Source: UBA5429 sp942493315
GTDB taxonomy: Bacteria > Bacteroidota > Bacteroidia > Bacteroidales > WCHB1-69
Direction of reading: 5' to 3'
Length of the DNA: 64,000 nucleotides
Assembly: GCA_942493315.1 (NCBI GenBank)
Contig: OW818690.1
Location: 1,054,001-1,118,000, forward strand
Each line of letters begins with the position of its first letter. The stretch's first letter is position 1. Made by a program: the position numbers and the translations under genes. Shown here piece by piece: positions 41,034 to 50,833 of this stretch. The notes under the pieces were generated by a model. The model made no database searches. It had not been told where the DNA came from and was given only the letters and a program-made list of their open reading frames with translations.

Positions 41034-42233
41034 ATGGCAAAAGTATTAATTATTGGCGCAGGAGGAGTTGGAGCGGTAGTAGCTCATAAATGTGCATCCG
41101 TTCCGGAAGTATTCTCCGAAATCATGTTAGCCAGCAGAACAAAATCAAAATGTGATAAAATTGCTGCTGCAGTAGGTGGAAATAGAATTCAAACAGCACA
41201 AGTAGATGCTGATAATGTTCAGGAAACAATTCAGTTGATCCAGCAATATAAACCGGATCTTGTGATCAATGTGGCCCTTCCTTATCAGGATTTACCAATT
41301 ATGGACGCCTGTCTGGCAACTAAAACCAATTATATGGACACGGCCAACTACGAACCAAAAGATGAAGCAAAATTTGAATATAAATGGCAATGGGCTTATC
41401 AGGATAAATTCAAAGAAGCAGGTATTATGGCGTTGTTAGGTTGCGGATTTGATCCGGGAGTAACCAGTATTTACACCGCTTATGCTGCAAAACACCATTT
41501 TGATGAGATCCACTATCTCGATATCGTTGATTGTAACGCAGGTGATCATGGAAAAGCATTTGCTACCAACTTTAATCCTGAGATCAATATCAGAGAGATT
41601 ACCCAAAAAGGTAAATATTGGGAAAATGGTCAATGGATTGAAATTGATCCTATGTCTATCCATAAACCGATACATTATCCAAATGTGGGCGAAAAAGAAT
41701 CATATCTTCTTTATCATGAAGAATTAGAATCTCTTACTAAAAATTATCCAACACTAAAAAGAGCCCGTTTTTGGATGACATTTGGCCCAAAATACATCAA
41801 CGTTTTGAATGTTCTTCAGGAAGTGGGGTTAACCAGTATTAAACCGATCAATTTTGAAGGGAAAGAGATTGTCCCATTACAGTTCTTAAAAGCAGTTTTA
41901 CCTGAGCCAGCTTCATTAGCAGAAGGATATACAGGACAAACTTCTATTGGTTGTCAGATTAAAGGGATCAAAGATGGACAAGAGAAAACCTACTTTGTAT
42001 GGAATAATTGTGACCATGCAGAAGTAAACAGAGAGATTGGAGCTCAGGCTGTTTCATACACAACAGGTGTTCCGGCTATGTTAGGTGCTAAGATGATACT
42101 TACCGAAAAATGGAAAGGGACAGGTGTATTTAACGTGGAAGAGTTTGATCCGGATCCATTTATGGCAGAAATTGGCAAATATGGTCTCCCCTGGAATGAG
42201 GAGATCAACCAACCATTAAGTGTTGAAAAATAG
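41034..42233 (+). CDS. Carboxynorspermidine/carboxyspermidine dehydrogenase
   Basis: This 399-residue enzyme of the saccharopine-dehydrogenase fold has the NADP site VLIIGAGGVGAVVAHKCAS, SRTKSKCDKIA, and the segments GCGFDPGVTSIYTAYA and DCNAGDHGKAFATNFNPEINIRE that set this family apart from lysine enzymes. It condenses putrescine (or diaminopropane) with aspartate semialdehyde to make carboxyspermidine in the alternative spermidine pathway. The decarboxylase partner is not adjacent. It has its own promoter and terminator. Confidence 0.93.
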   Translation: MAKVLIIGAGGVGAVVAHKCASVPEVFSEIMLASRTKSKCDKIAAAVGGNRIQTAQVDADNVQETIQLIQQYKPDLVINVALPYQDLPIMDACLATKTNYMDTANYEPKDEAKFEYKWQWAYQDKFKEAGIMALLGCGFDPGVTSIYTAYAAKHHFDEIHYLDIVDCNAGDHGKAFATNFNPEINIREITQKGKYWENGQWIEIDPMSIHKPIHYPNVGEKESYLLYHEELESLTKNYPTLKRARFWMTFGPKYINVLNVLQEVGLTSIKPINFEGKEIVPLQFLKAVLPEPASLAEGYTGQTSIGCQIKGIKDGQEKTYFVWNNCDHAEVNREIGAQAVSYTTGVPAMLGAKMILTEKWKGTGVFNVEEFDPDPFMAEIGKYGLPWNEEINQPLSVEK

Positions 42234-42251
42234 ACAAAATTAAAATTAATA

Positions 42252-42296
42252 AATGGGGCGTAATGATATAATTCTTTGCGCCTCATTTTTTTTTTT
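42252..42296 (+). terminator. Terminator after carboxynorspermidine dehydrogenase
   Basis: AATGGGGCG and CGCCTCATT form a 9-bp stem with one mismatch and an 18-base loop, followed by about ten T. Confidence 0.75.
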
Positions 42297-42347
42297 GATT
42301 ATTTTACTTTTTTTTAAAAAAAATGGTAAAGAGTAAAAAAAAAGTTA

Positions 42348-42355
42348 TATATTTG
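42348..42355 (+). promoter_or_regulatory. -7 promoter box of the giant fibronectin-III gene
   Basis: TATATTTG is placed 147 bases before the ATG, so the mRNA would have a long untranslated leader of about 140 nt. The leader has TCATATTTTCGTCATATTTTGATG-like direct words but no recognised riboswitch. Confidence 0.5.
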
Positions 42356-42501
42356 TCGCTCATTTTGACTGTCGTGAGACACTCATCATATTTTCGTCAT
42401 ATTTTGATGAAAACACAGATTAAATATTACTTTAATCAATAACTTCGCAAGCTTGAAAAACACAAATAAAACACAATAATTATTAACCAAATTTCTAACT
42501 T

Positions 42502-45500
42502 ATGAAAAAATTTCTATTTCTTTTGCTTGCAATGATTTTTGCAATGCAAACATGGGCACAGTCTAATTTTACTGCTGCAAATGGTACATCCTCTGATGAG
42601 TTTTTACCAGTTTATGGTTATTGGATGGATGCCAACCAACACAACCAAATTATTTATCCTGCTTCATTTTTAGCACCATTAGTGAACTCCACAATCTCCA
42701 AAATTACTTTTCATGCTAGCTCAACTTATCCAACTAGTAACTGGGGAACTAATACTGCTGTTATTGGGCTTGCAACCACAACACAAACAAATTATTCTTC
42801 AGCAACGTACTGTACAGATCCTGTAACTACTGTTTTTACAGGCACTTTAACAGTTGTCAATAATATTTTGGAAATCACTTTAACTACACCTTTTGTGTAT
42901 TCAGGTGGAAATCTTTTATTTGATGTTGTGACTACAACTGCCGGTTCTGGATTTTATAACCATGTATTTTTAGATGGTGTAGTATCAACTGGTGGCGGAA
43001 TTTCACAATATGGAACAAATAGTCCTACTTTAAAAGATTTTGTACCCAAAACAACTTTTGCATACACAGGTGGAACACCTGCTGTATTTACATCAGCAGC
43101 TTCTTCTATTAATGCAACTTCTGCAACTTTAAATGGTAGTTATTACAATATGACTACTACTACCTACGGTTTTCAATATATGTTAGCTTCTTCAACTGAT
43201 TGGTCAACTGCTACCAACGTGACTGCAACGACAAATCCTATGGCTGAAATAGTGCCATCTTTATTACCAACTACAACTTACAAATTCAGAGCTTATGCAA
43301 ATGATGGAACTTCCAATGTATATGGCGATGAAATGACTTTTACAACCTTAGCAATTTCCGCTACACTTCCTTATACCTGTGATTTTGAAAACCCAACTGA
43401 AAATGGTCAATGGACATTTATTAACGGAACTCAAACTAATCAATGGTTTATTGGCGATGCTTCATTAAATCCCGATATTAATAATACAATAGGTGGATAT
43501 AATGCTTTATTTGTCACCAATGATGCCGGTACAACCTGGGCTTACTCCGGTGCTTCCGGTGCTTCAGCTTCTAGAGTTTATGCTTATAGAGATATTGAAG
43601 TTCCTGTTGGTGTTAATGAATTAAAATTGACTATCGACTGGATCGCAAATGGTTATGGATATGGTGACCTATTAAGAGTATATTGGGTACCAACTGACGC
43701 TGTTATAACTGCTGGTTCAATTCCTCCAGGAGCATTAGATATTTCAAACGCATTAGGTACATTTTATAACAATACAAATAATAATATTCAGTTAAATTTA
43801 GCTACTACCTGGCAACAAAATGAATTTGTTATTAATACGGTTCAATTCCCTAATCTATCAGGTAATACCTGGAGATTATTGATCCATTGGAGAAATGAAA
43901 ACACTAGTGGTGTAGCTCAACCACCCGCAACAGTGGATAATATTTTATTACAAATTGTAACATGTGCAACTCCAACCCAATTAGTGGCATCTAACCCAAC
44001 GGTTAACTCTGTTGATTTAGCTTGGACTGAAAACGGTACAGCTACATCTTGGATTGTTAATTATAAAAAATCAACAGAAACCACATGGCAAACTGTTGCA
44101 GCTCCAACAAATCCATTTACCGTTCCAAACCTTGATCCATCTTCTGTTTACAATTTTAGAGTACAATCAGATTGCGGAACAGAACAAAGTATGTTTTCAA
44201 ATCCTGTAAACAAAGCTACAGCTTGTGCTGCAGTTACTACTCTTCCCTGGAATGAAGGTTTTGAAGCCATTACTACCAATAATGAGTTACCTCCTTGTTG
44301 GTTATCAACCAATTTAGGCAACTACACCTATACTCAAATTGCAGATTATTCCTATTATAATAGATTTGCCCGTTCAGGAACCAAATCAGCTTTTTTCAGA
44401 TATGGATGTAATGACCGGTTTTACACTGTTGGAATCCAATTAACTGCAGGTGTAAGTTATGATTTTTCTTTCTGGTATATCACTGATGGTTACGGTGGTT
44501 GGAACACTTTACAAGCAGGTGTTTACTCAGCTCAAACTACTGACAGTTTAATTCAAGCCATTGCAACAGTAACAAGCTTAACGAATACCTCTTATCAAAA
44601 ACTATTGGGAGCATTTACTCCAACTGTTGATGGAATTTACTATTTTGGAGTTTATTGTCAATCTACGTATTCGCCAATGTATTTAACAATAGATGATTTT
44701 TCTGTTAATCTATCTCCTTCTTGTTTAGGTCCTGTTAATGCTTTAGCTACCAATATTATGCCAACTACTGCTGATGTAGTATTTTCTCCCGGAGATCCAA
44801 ATACTATCAATTATCAAATTTTCTGGAAACCTGCTGCATCTTCTACATGGTTACAAGACGATATCATGGGAGATACAACTTATGCATTAACCCTACTTAC
44901 TCCAAACACCCTCTATAATGTAAAAATTGCTGCAGATTGTAATGATGCTACTTATTCAAATTTTACTGAATTCAACTTCCGTTCTGCTTGTGATGTAAAT
45001 ACTGTTCTTCCATACACTGAAAGTTTTGATGCTTATGGAGCGGGTGCATATACCAATTATCCTTCTTGCTGGACCAGATTGTCTAACTATGGTAGTTATC
45101 CATATATTTATAATTATGACTATTTTAGTTCACCGGGATCATTATATCTATACTGTTATAATAACACTTATACATTAGCTTCCATTAATGATTTTGATGC
45201 AACCATTCCAATGAACTCACTTAAAGTGAATTTTAAAATGATGGGTTGGAGTACCTCTTACAATATTAAAGTGGGTATTATGACTAATCCTGCCGACAGA
45301 AACACTTTTGTTCAGGTTGGTGCCACTCAAACATTAACCGGTACCGGAGTTTGGGAAGATAAAGAGGTTATTTTATCTTCTTATGCAGGAACCGGTAGAT
45401 ATATTACATTCCTAGTTGAAGATGTAGTTGGTAATACCAATTACATGTATCTTGATAATGTTGTAGTGGATGTATTACCTCCATGTCCTAACGTGTATAG

Positions 45501-48500
45501 TTTTAATACAGAAGTATCCTCAACAACCTCTTTCTCTGTTAACTTTGATAACTCAACAGATGATGGAACAGGATATGTACTTTCTTATGTTGTTAACCCA
45601 ACAACATTACCTTTTGATCCTGAAACCGGAACTCAAGTAAACATTCCTACCGGAACACCATTACCTTATACCGTAGGTTCTTTGAATCCTGGTGATACTG
45701 TTTATACTGCTATTAAAGCCGCTTGTGGTAGCCCATGGACAACTGTTCAAAGTGTTATTCTACCAACTCAAATTTCACCTGTTCCTTACACTTGTAATTT
45801 TGAAGATACAACTCAAAATGCTACATGGACTTTAAGCAATGGCACACAACCAAATATTTGGTTTATTGGGGCACCTGGTGCCAATGGTGGAACCGGAAAC
45901 GGTCTTTACATTTCAAATGATAATGGTGCAACTGCTTCATATAATAATGGTCTTCAATCTACGGTAATGGCTTCAACTTATATTCAATTTAATAATGCCG
46001 GAGAATTTGCTTTGTCATTTGATTGGGCAACATTAGGTGAAAGTTGTTGTGATTATGTAATTGCATATTTAGTGCCACTTTCTTATAATATTACACCTGG
46101 AACAATGATTCCTGAAATGTATAAGATCACTCCAAATTTAAACAGCTCATCTGCTTGGCAAACCCATAACGTTGTTTTAGGCGGACAATATACTAATACT
46201 GTTAAAAAACTTGTGTTCTTGTGGCATAATGATCCATCATTAGGTTCAATTCCTCCAGGTTTAGTAGACAATGTGTCTATTCAACCTTTAACTTGTGCAT
46301 CACCTAATGGATTGGTTTATTCAAATGTAACAGCTTATACAGCTGATCTTACCTGGAATAATTTCCCAGTGGGTGCTGAATTTATTATTGAATATAAAGC
46401 TACATCTGCTTCAGTTTGGGATCAAATTTCAACGCTTGATACTACTTATCAATTGCCATTATTAACACCATCTACCACTTATAATGCTCGCATCAAAGCG
46501 GTTTGTACTCCTGGTGACACCTCTTTTGCTTCAAATATGGTAACTTTCACCACTGCTTGTGTTGCTTTAGTACCTCCAACAGTTGCTGAACCTTTTGCTT
46601 CTGTGTTGCCTTCTGTTTGTTGGACTATGAAATCTGGTATTTTACCAGCTACTGGAAATGCTACATTGTCTAATATAACTTATGGTTGGACTACAAGAAC
46701 ATCTCTTGGACAAAGTACAGCTGCTGTTAATGTGTATTCCACTTCTTGCCAATATTGGATGATCACACCGTCAATTGATTTAGGAACCGGATCAACTCAA
46801 TATCAATTAGAATTCGATTTGGCCATAACTGATTATTATAACAGTGGTGTAAGTAATATGGATCTTTCTCCTAATGCTCGTTTTGTTGTATTAATTTCTA
46901 CTGATAATGGAAACACTTGGAACTCCACCGGAATCTTAAAAGATTGGAATAATTCAACAGGAATACCATTTAGTACACTTAATAATACCCTTCAAAATCA
47001 AACTATTCCTTTATATGACTCAGTCGCAATGGCTCCTTATTCAGGTATTGTTAAATTTGCTTTCTTTGCTTATGAAAATGATGCTTCATATAATTATGAC
47101 AATGATCTACATATTGACAATTTCAAAGTTGTGCCATTTAATGCATGTATGACTCCTACGCTATTGAATGTATCTAATATCACTGCTAGTACTGTAACAT
47201 TAGATTGGACAGAACCTAGTACTTCTACATCATGGAATATTGAATATGGTCCTGCCGGATTTACTCAAGGAACCGGTACTGTAGTTCCTGTTACCAGTCA
47301 TCCATTTACTGTTCCTGGTTTAACCGATGCAACAATGTATGATTTCTATGTTCAATCTGATTGTGGATCAGGTAATTTCAGTAACTGGTCAAGTAAAATT
47401 TCAGCAACTACAACCTGTTTGCCAATTACCACTTTACCTTGGAATGAAGGATTTGAATCTATTACTACAGCAAACCAACTTCCAGCATGTTGGACTTCTA
47501 CCAATTTAGGTACTTATACTTTTACTCAAACTTCTGACTATGGTACTTATAACAGAAATGCACACACCGGAACAAAAGCAGCCTATTATAGATATGGATG
47601 TGATGATAGATTCTTTACACCAGGATTCCAATTAACAGCCGGTGTTAATTACCAATTCAGTTATTGGTATGTTACAGACGGATATTCCGGTTGGAACACC
47701 CTCGAACTTGGAGCTTACTCCGGTCAAACTGCTGCTACTTTAGTTCAAGCAATTAATACCGTAACTTCTCCAAATAATGGCACTTATGTTCAAGTAAATG
47801 CATCATTTACACCAACCACTTCAGGTGTGTACTTTTTTGGAATTTATTGTCAAGCAAACGGTGTACCTTGGTACTTAACCTTTGATGATCTTTCCTTAAC
47901 TGTTGGAACACCAGTTTGTAATATTCCTACTAACTTAGCTGTTTCAGGTATCACTTCTTCTACAGCTACTGCTACATGGACAGCAGGTGGAACAGAAACC
48001 CAATGGGAAATTGCTTATAAACCAACTGCTGCATCTACATGGATCACTGCAATGGTAACCCCAACACCTTCTTATGTTCTTCCTTCATTAACAGCTAATA
48101 CTCCTTATGATGTTAAAGTAAGAGCTATTTGCGGTGCCGGCGATTCCAGTGCTTATACTGCAGTGGTTAACTTTACCACTTTAGCTACACTATGTAATGC
48201 TCCAACAGGTTTAGCAGTATCCGGAATTACCAATACCGGTGCATCTGTAAACTGGGTTAATGGTGGAACTGAAATTGCCTGGGAAGTTGATTATAAATTA
48301 ACTGCAGCTTCTACTTGGACTACAGTTCCTGTATCATCACATCCTTATGCTCTTACAGGATTAACTACTTGTTCAGATTATGATGTAAGAGTTCGTGCTA
48401 TGTGTGCTGCCGGTGTATTTAGTGATTATACTGCAGTTGTTAACTTTACTACTCCAACTCCTGCTCCAACTAACGTACAAGTTTTACCTGCTTCTATTAC

Positions 48501-49218
48501 AGATCAAGGTGGAACTGTTACATGGACAGCCGGTGGAACTGAAACCCAATGGATTGTTGAGTATAAATTAGCTTCTTCAGCCAACTGGACAACATCGAAT
48601 GTATTAACAACAACTACTTATGCAATTGTTAATTTACAAAGTAATTCAATTTATGATGTACGTGTTAAAGCCATTTGTGGAACTCACGAAAGTGCTTTTA
48701 CAACACCTATTCAATTTACAACAAGTGGTGCAGTAGTTTACACTATTACAACAACAGTTGCAGGCGCTGGAACTATTACTCCATCTGGAGCAGTAGTTGT
48801 AAATGCTATGGCAAACCAAGAGTTTACATTTACACCAGATGCAGAAACTGCAATTGCTGAAATACTTGTTGATAATCTTCCTGTTACCATTGCCAATTCA
48901 TACACTTTCACATCTGTTGTTGCTAACCATACTATTCATGTTCGTTTCTCAGGTGTAGGAATTGATGAAAACGATTTAGCTAAATTGGTAACATTGTATC
49001 CTAATCCAACCAGCTCTTATGTTGAATTGAGTATTAATGAAGCTCAACTACAAGTGAAAGAGTGTAAAGTATTCGATATTTACGGAAAACTATTAAAAGT
49101 AGTTCCTGTATCTAACGATCATACAAGAATTGATGTATCTGATTTTGCTGCAGGCGTTTATATGATTCGTCTTGACAGTGACATGGGAACAATCACTAAA
49201 AAGTTTGTTAAGAAATAG
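42502..49218 (+). CDS. Giant secreted fibronectin-III / anchor-J protein with T9SS sorting domain
   Basis: The product has 2238 residues. After a signal peptide (MKKFLFLLLAMIFAMQTWAQ) it alternates about nine fibronectin-III-like modules (near residues 195, 487, 741, 995, 1265, 1548, 1806, 1898, 1986) with about six MAM/choice-of-anchor-J-like jelly rolls (near 289, 580, 835, 1094, 1358, 1646). An InlB-B-like repeat (about 2079-2150) and a type A sorting domain (about 2162-2238, LYPNPTSSYVELSINE, DFAAGVYMIRLDS) follow. Blocks near 580-740 and 1646-1805 are close duplicates. It should be a surface adhesin or matrix protein exported by type IX secretion; binding partners are unknown. The codon use shows no foreign signature. 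Confidence 0.92.
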   Translation: MKKFLFLLLAMIFAMQTWAQSNFTAANGTSSDEFLPVYGYWMDANQHNQIIYPASFLAPLVNSTISKITFHASSTYPTSNWGTNTAVIGLATTTQTNYSSATYCTDPVTTVFTGTLTVVNNILEITLTTPFVYSGGNLLFDVVTTTAGSGFYNHVFLDGVVSTGGGISQYGTNSPTLKDFVPKTTFAYTGGTPAVFTSAASSINATSATLNGSYYNMTTTTYGFQYMLASSTDWSTATNVTATTNPMAEIVPSLLPTTTYKFRAYANDGTSNVYGDEMTFTTLAISATLPYTCDFENPTENGQWTFINGTQTNQWFIGDASLNPDINNTIGGYNALFVTNDAGTTWAYSGASGASASRVYAYRDIEVPVGVNELKLTIDWIANGYGYGDLLRVYWVPTDAVITAGSIPPGALDISNALGTFYNNTNNNIQLNLATTWQQNEFVINTVQFPNLSGNTWRLLIHWRNENTSGVAQPPATVDNILLQIVTCATPTQLVASNPTVNSVDLAWTENGTATSWIVNYKKSTETTWQTVAAPTNPFTVPNLDPSSVYNFRVQSDCGTEQSMFSNPVNKATACAAVTTLPWNEGFEAITTNNELPPCWLSTNLGNYTYTQIADYSYYNRFARSGTKSAFFRYGCNDRFYTVGIQLTAGVSYDFSFWYITDGYGGWNTLQAGVYSAQTTDSLIQAIATVTSLTNTSYQKLLGAFTPTVDGIYYFGVYCQSTYSPMYLTIDDFSVNLSPSCLGPVNALATNIMPTTADVVFSPGDPNTINYQIFWKPAASSTWLQDDIMGDTTYALTLLTPNTLYNVKIAADCNDATYSNFTEFNFRSACDVNTVLPYTESFDAYGAGAYTNYPSCWTRLSNYGSYPYIYNYDYFSSPGSLYLYCYNNTYTLASINDFDATIPMNSLKVNFKMMGWSTSYNIKVGIMTNPADRNTFVQVGATQTLTGTGVWEDKEVILSSYAGTGRYITFLVEDVVGNTNYMYLDNVVVDVLPPCPNVYSFNTEVSSTTSFSVNFDNSTDDGTGYVLSYVVNPTTLPFDPETGTQVNIPTGTPLPYTVGSLNPGDTVYTAIKAACGSPWTTVQSVILPTQISPVPYTCNFEDTTQNATWTLSNGTQPNIWFIGAPGANGGTGNGLYISNDNGATASYNNGLQSTVMASTYIQFNNAGEFALSFDWATLGESCCDYVIAYLVPLSYNITPGTMIPEMYKITPNLNSSSAWQTHNVVLGGQYTNTVKKLVFLWHNDPSLGSIPPGLVDNVSIQPLTCASPNGLVYSNVTAYTADLTWNNFPVGAEFIIEYKATSASVWDQISTLDTTYQLPLLTPSTTYNARIKAVCTPGDTSFASNMVTFTTACVALVPPTVAEPFASVLPSVCWTMKSGILPATGNATLSNITYGWTTRTSLGQSTAAVNVYSTSCQYWMITPSIDLGTGSTQYQLEFDLAITDYYNSGVSNMDLSPNARFVVLISTDNGNTWNSTGILKDWNNSTGIPFSTLNNTLQNQTIPLYDSVAMAPYSGIVKFAFFAYENDASYNYDNDLHIDNFKVVPFNACMTPTLLNVSNITASTVTLDWTEPSTSTSWNIEYGPAGFTQGTGTVVPVTSHPFTVPGLTDATMYDFYVQSDCGSGNFSNWSSKISATTTCLPITTLPWNEGFESITTANQLPACWTSTNLGTYTFTQTSDYGTYNRNAHTGTKAAYYRYGCDDRFFTPGFQLTAGVNYQFSYWYVTDGYSGWNTLELGAYSGQTAATLVQAINTVTSPNNGTYVQVNASFTPTTSGVYFFGIYCQANGVPWYLTFDDLSLTVGTPVCNIPTNLAVSGITSSTATATWTAGGTETQWEIAYKPTAASTWITAMVTPTPSYVLPSLTANTPYDVKVRAICGAGDSSAYTAVVNFTTLATLCNAPTGLAVSGITNTGASVNWVNGGTEIAWEVDYKLTAASTWTTVPVSSHPYALTGLTTCSDYDVRVRAMCAAGVFSDYTAVVNFTTPTPAPTNVQVLPASITDQGGTVTWTAGGTETQWIVEYKLASSANWTTSNVLTTTTYAIVNLQSNSIYDVRVKAICGTHESAFTTPIQFTTSGAVVYTITTTVAGAGTITPSGAVVVNAMANQEFTFTPDAETAIAEILVDNLPVTIANSYTFTSVVANHTIHVRFSGVGIDENDLAKLVTLYPNPTSSYVELSINEAQLQVKECKVFDIYGKLLKVVPVSNDHTRIDVSDFAAGVYMIRLDSDMGTITKKFVKK

Positions 49219-49245
49219 TCTTTTTAACAACACTTAATTTTATTC

Positions 49246-49276
49246 AAAAAGGTCGGAGCAATCCGGCCTTTTTTTG
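49246..49276 (+). terminator. Terminator after the giant surface protein gene
   Basis: AAAGGTCGGA/TCCGGCCTTT stem (one G-T pair) with a GCAA loop and a T run, 28 bases after the stop codon. Confidence 0.85.
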
Positions 49277-49285
49277 TTTTTTGTT

Positions 49286-49600
49286 TTTGGGTATTGGGTT
49301 TTGGATATTAGCCTTTCGCCCTTCGCCTTTTGCCCTTTGCCTTAATAGAACACTGATGACACAGATAAAATAGATTAGAAATAAACTAATGTGATAATAA
49401 GCAAATTGATATTTGATAAATAATTCGATTTTAATTCGTGAATTTGTGGCATCTTTTCTGGGAATTTTAAAAAATGTCTGGGAATCACAGTGTTTCACAA
49501 TGTTAAACGATGTATCACAGTGTTAATTCAGCCTGAATTTTTTAAATTTTAACTCAATGGAACTCATTCTAACTCATAAAAACTCTGTGATTAATTTTTT
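49286..49600. repeat. Composite intergenic repeat cassette, copy D
   Basis: Going right, there are CCTTTCGCCCTTCGCC heptamers, ACTGATGACACAGAT words, an octamer remnant TAATGTGATAATAAGC, the TTCGATTTTAATTCG block, the CACAGTG block (49486-49523) and AACTCATTCTAACTC with AAAACTCTGTGAT (to 49592). The order of words is that of copies A-C, although spacing differs. A minus-strand open frame of 84 codons here is judged spurious. Confidence 0.7.
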
Positions 49601-49611
49601 TAATTTATAAC

Positions 49612-49751
49612 CTGATAACTGAAACCTGATAACTGATAACTGAAACCTGATAACTGATAACTGAAACCTGATAACTGAAACCTGATAACTGATAACTGAA
49701 ACCTGATAACTGAAACCTGATAACTGAAAGCTGAAAACTGATAACTGAAAC
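49612..49751. repeat. Perfect array of 20 heptamers (CTGATAA / CTGAAAC)
   Basis: Exactly 140 bases read as 20 contiguous heptamers without a single phase slip. Units are CTGATAA (11), CTGAAAC (7), CTGAAAG (1) and CTGAAAA (1), so the variation is confined to positions 5 and 7. The array lies between the surface-protein terminator and the ddl promoter. Confidence 0.93.
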
Positions 49752-49816
49752 CCTAATTAACATTTTTCTGTTCACAACTAGAATATAAATTTCCCTTCTT
49801 TAATATACTAATATAG

Positions 49817-49824
49817 TAACTTTG
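49817..49824 (+). promoter_or_regulatory. -7 promoter box of the ddl envelope operon
   Basis: TAACTTTG lies 20 bases before the ddl start, followed by GCACG as at other starts in this window. Confidence 0.6.
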
Positions 49825-49843
49825 CACGTTTAATCTATTTATT

Positions 49844-50824
49844 ATGATCAAAGTTGCTCTATTTGCAGGTGGTAATTCAGGAGAACATCAAATCTCGCTG
49901 AAGACGGGAAGAAATATCCAGGACATGTTGGATAAATCCCAATTTGAAACTTATTTTATTGTTGTTCTTGGTGTTAATTGGACTTATACTGACGATAATG
50001 GTTTGCCATTCAACATCAATAAAGAGGATTTTTCTTTGACAATAGATCAGCAAAAAATTGAGTTTGATGTTGTTTTTAATGCTTTACATGGAGATCCGGG
50101 AGAAAACGGAAAATTACAATCCTATTTTGAAATGATGAACATCAAATATACAGGATGTGATAGTTTTTGTTCGGCTTTAACTTTTAATAAATATTTTTGT
50201 AATATTGCTGTTTCTCAATTTGGTGTACCCATCTCACCCTCTCTCCATTTTTTTAAAAATGAAGCCATTGGATTCAATTCAATCTTGGAAACTATTGGAT
50301 TACCCTGTTTTGTAAAACCTTGTAATTCTGGTTCCAGTGTAGGTGTGAATAAAGCACACAATATGGAAGAGTTGGAACTTGCTATAGAAGAGGCTTTTAA
50401 AGTGGATCAACAAATCATGATTGAAAAATTTATCCCCGGAAGAGAACTTACTTGTGGTGTTGCCCAATTCAAGGGTGAAATTAAAGCTTTAGGTGTCTCT
50501 GAAATCTTTAGTAAAAAAGAATTTTATGATTTTGAAGCCAAATATACACCCGGCTTCCTGGAAGTGGTTACACCTGCTGAAATATCTTTAGATTTGGAAA
50601 ACAAAATTAAAAACTATTCTGAAATCATATTCAAACGCTTCGGATGTAAAGGTGTAGTTAGAATTGATTATATTGTGACTCCTGAAAATAATCCTATATT
50701 TTTGGAAATCAATACGATACCAGGTCAAACTGCAGTTAGTTTAATTCCTCGTCAAGTTAAATATAACCACATTGACTTGCAGGAGTTTTACGGTGATTTA
50801 GTCTTACAAGCTTTACAATCCTAA
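49844..50824 (+). CDS. ddl: D-alanine--D-alanine ligase
   Basis: The ATP-grasp enzyme of 326 residues has FAGGNSGEHQISLKTG at the N-terminus, FNALHGDPGENGKLQSYFEM, FVKPCNSGSSVGVNKA, the flexible-loop and LEINTIPGQTAVSLIP metal-site motif. It makes the D-Ala-D-Ala dipeptide for peptidoglycan. It is the first gene of an eight-gene operon of envelope and salvage genes; the next gene is nine bases away. Confidence 0.96.
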   Translation: MIKVALFAGGNSGEHQISLKTGRNIQDMLDKSQFETYFIVVLGVNWTYTDDNGLPFNINKEDFSLTIDQQKIEFDVVFNALHGDPGENGKLQSYFEMMNIKYTGCDSFCSALTFNKYFCNIAVSQFGVPISPSLHFFKNEAIGFNSILETIGLPCFVKPCNSGSSVGVNKAHNMEELELAIEEAFKVDQQIMIEKFIPGRELTCGVAQFKGEIKALGVSEIFSKKEFYDFEAKYTPGFLEVVTPAEISLDLENKIKNYSEIIFKRFGCKGVVRIDYIVTPENNPIFLEINTIPGQTAVSLIPRQVKYNHIDLQEFYGDLVLQALQS

Positions 50825-50833
50825 TTTTACAAT

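Noticed and set aside
42356..42501. Riboswitch in the leader of the giant surface-protein gene
   Set aside because: The leader is long but AT-rich and has no recognisable aptamer motif or terminator pair.
49244..49498. Minus-strand open frame of 84 codons
   Set aside because: It spans a terminator and repeat words, with no promoter and no recognisable protein character.
49612..49751. CRISPR array
   Set aside because: The units are contiguous seven-base repeats without spacers, and no cas gene is present in the window.
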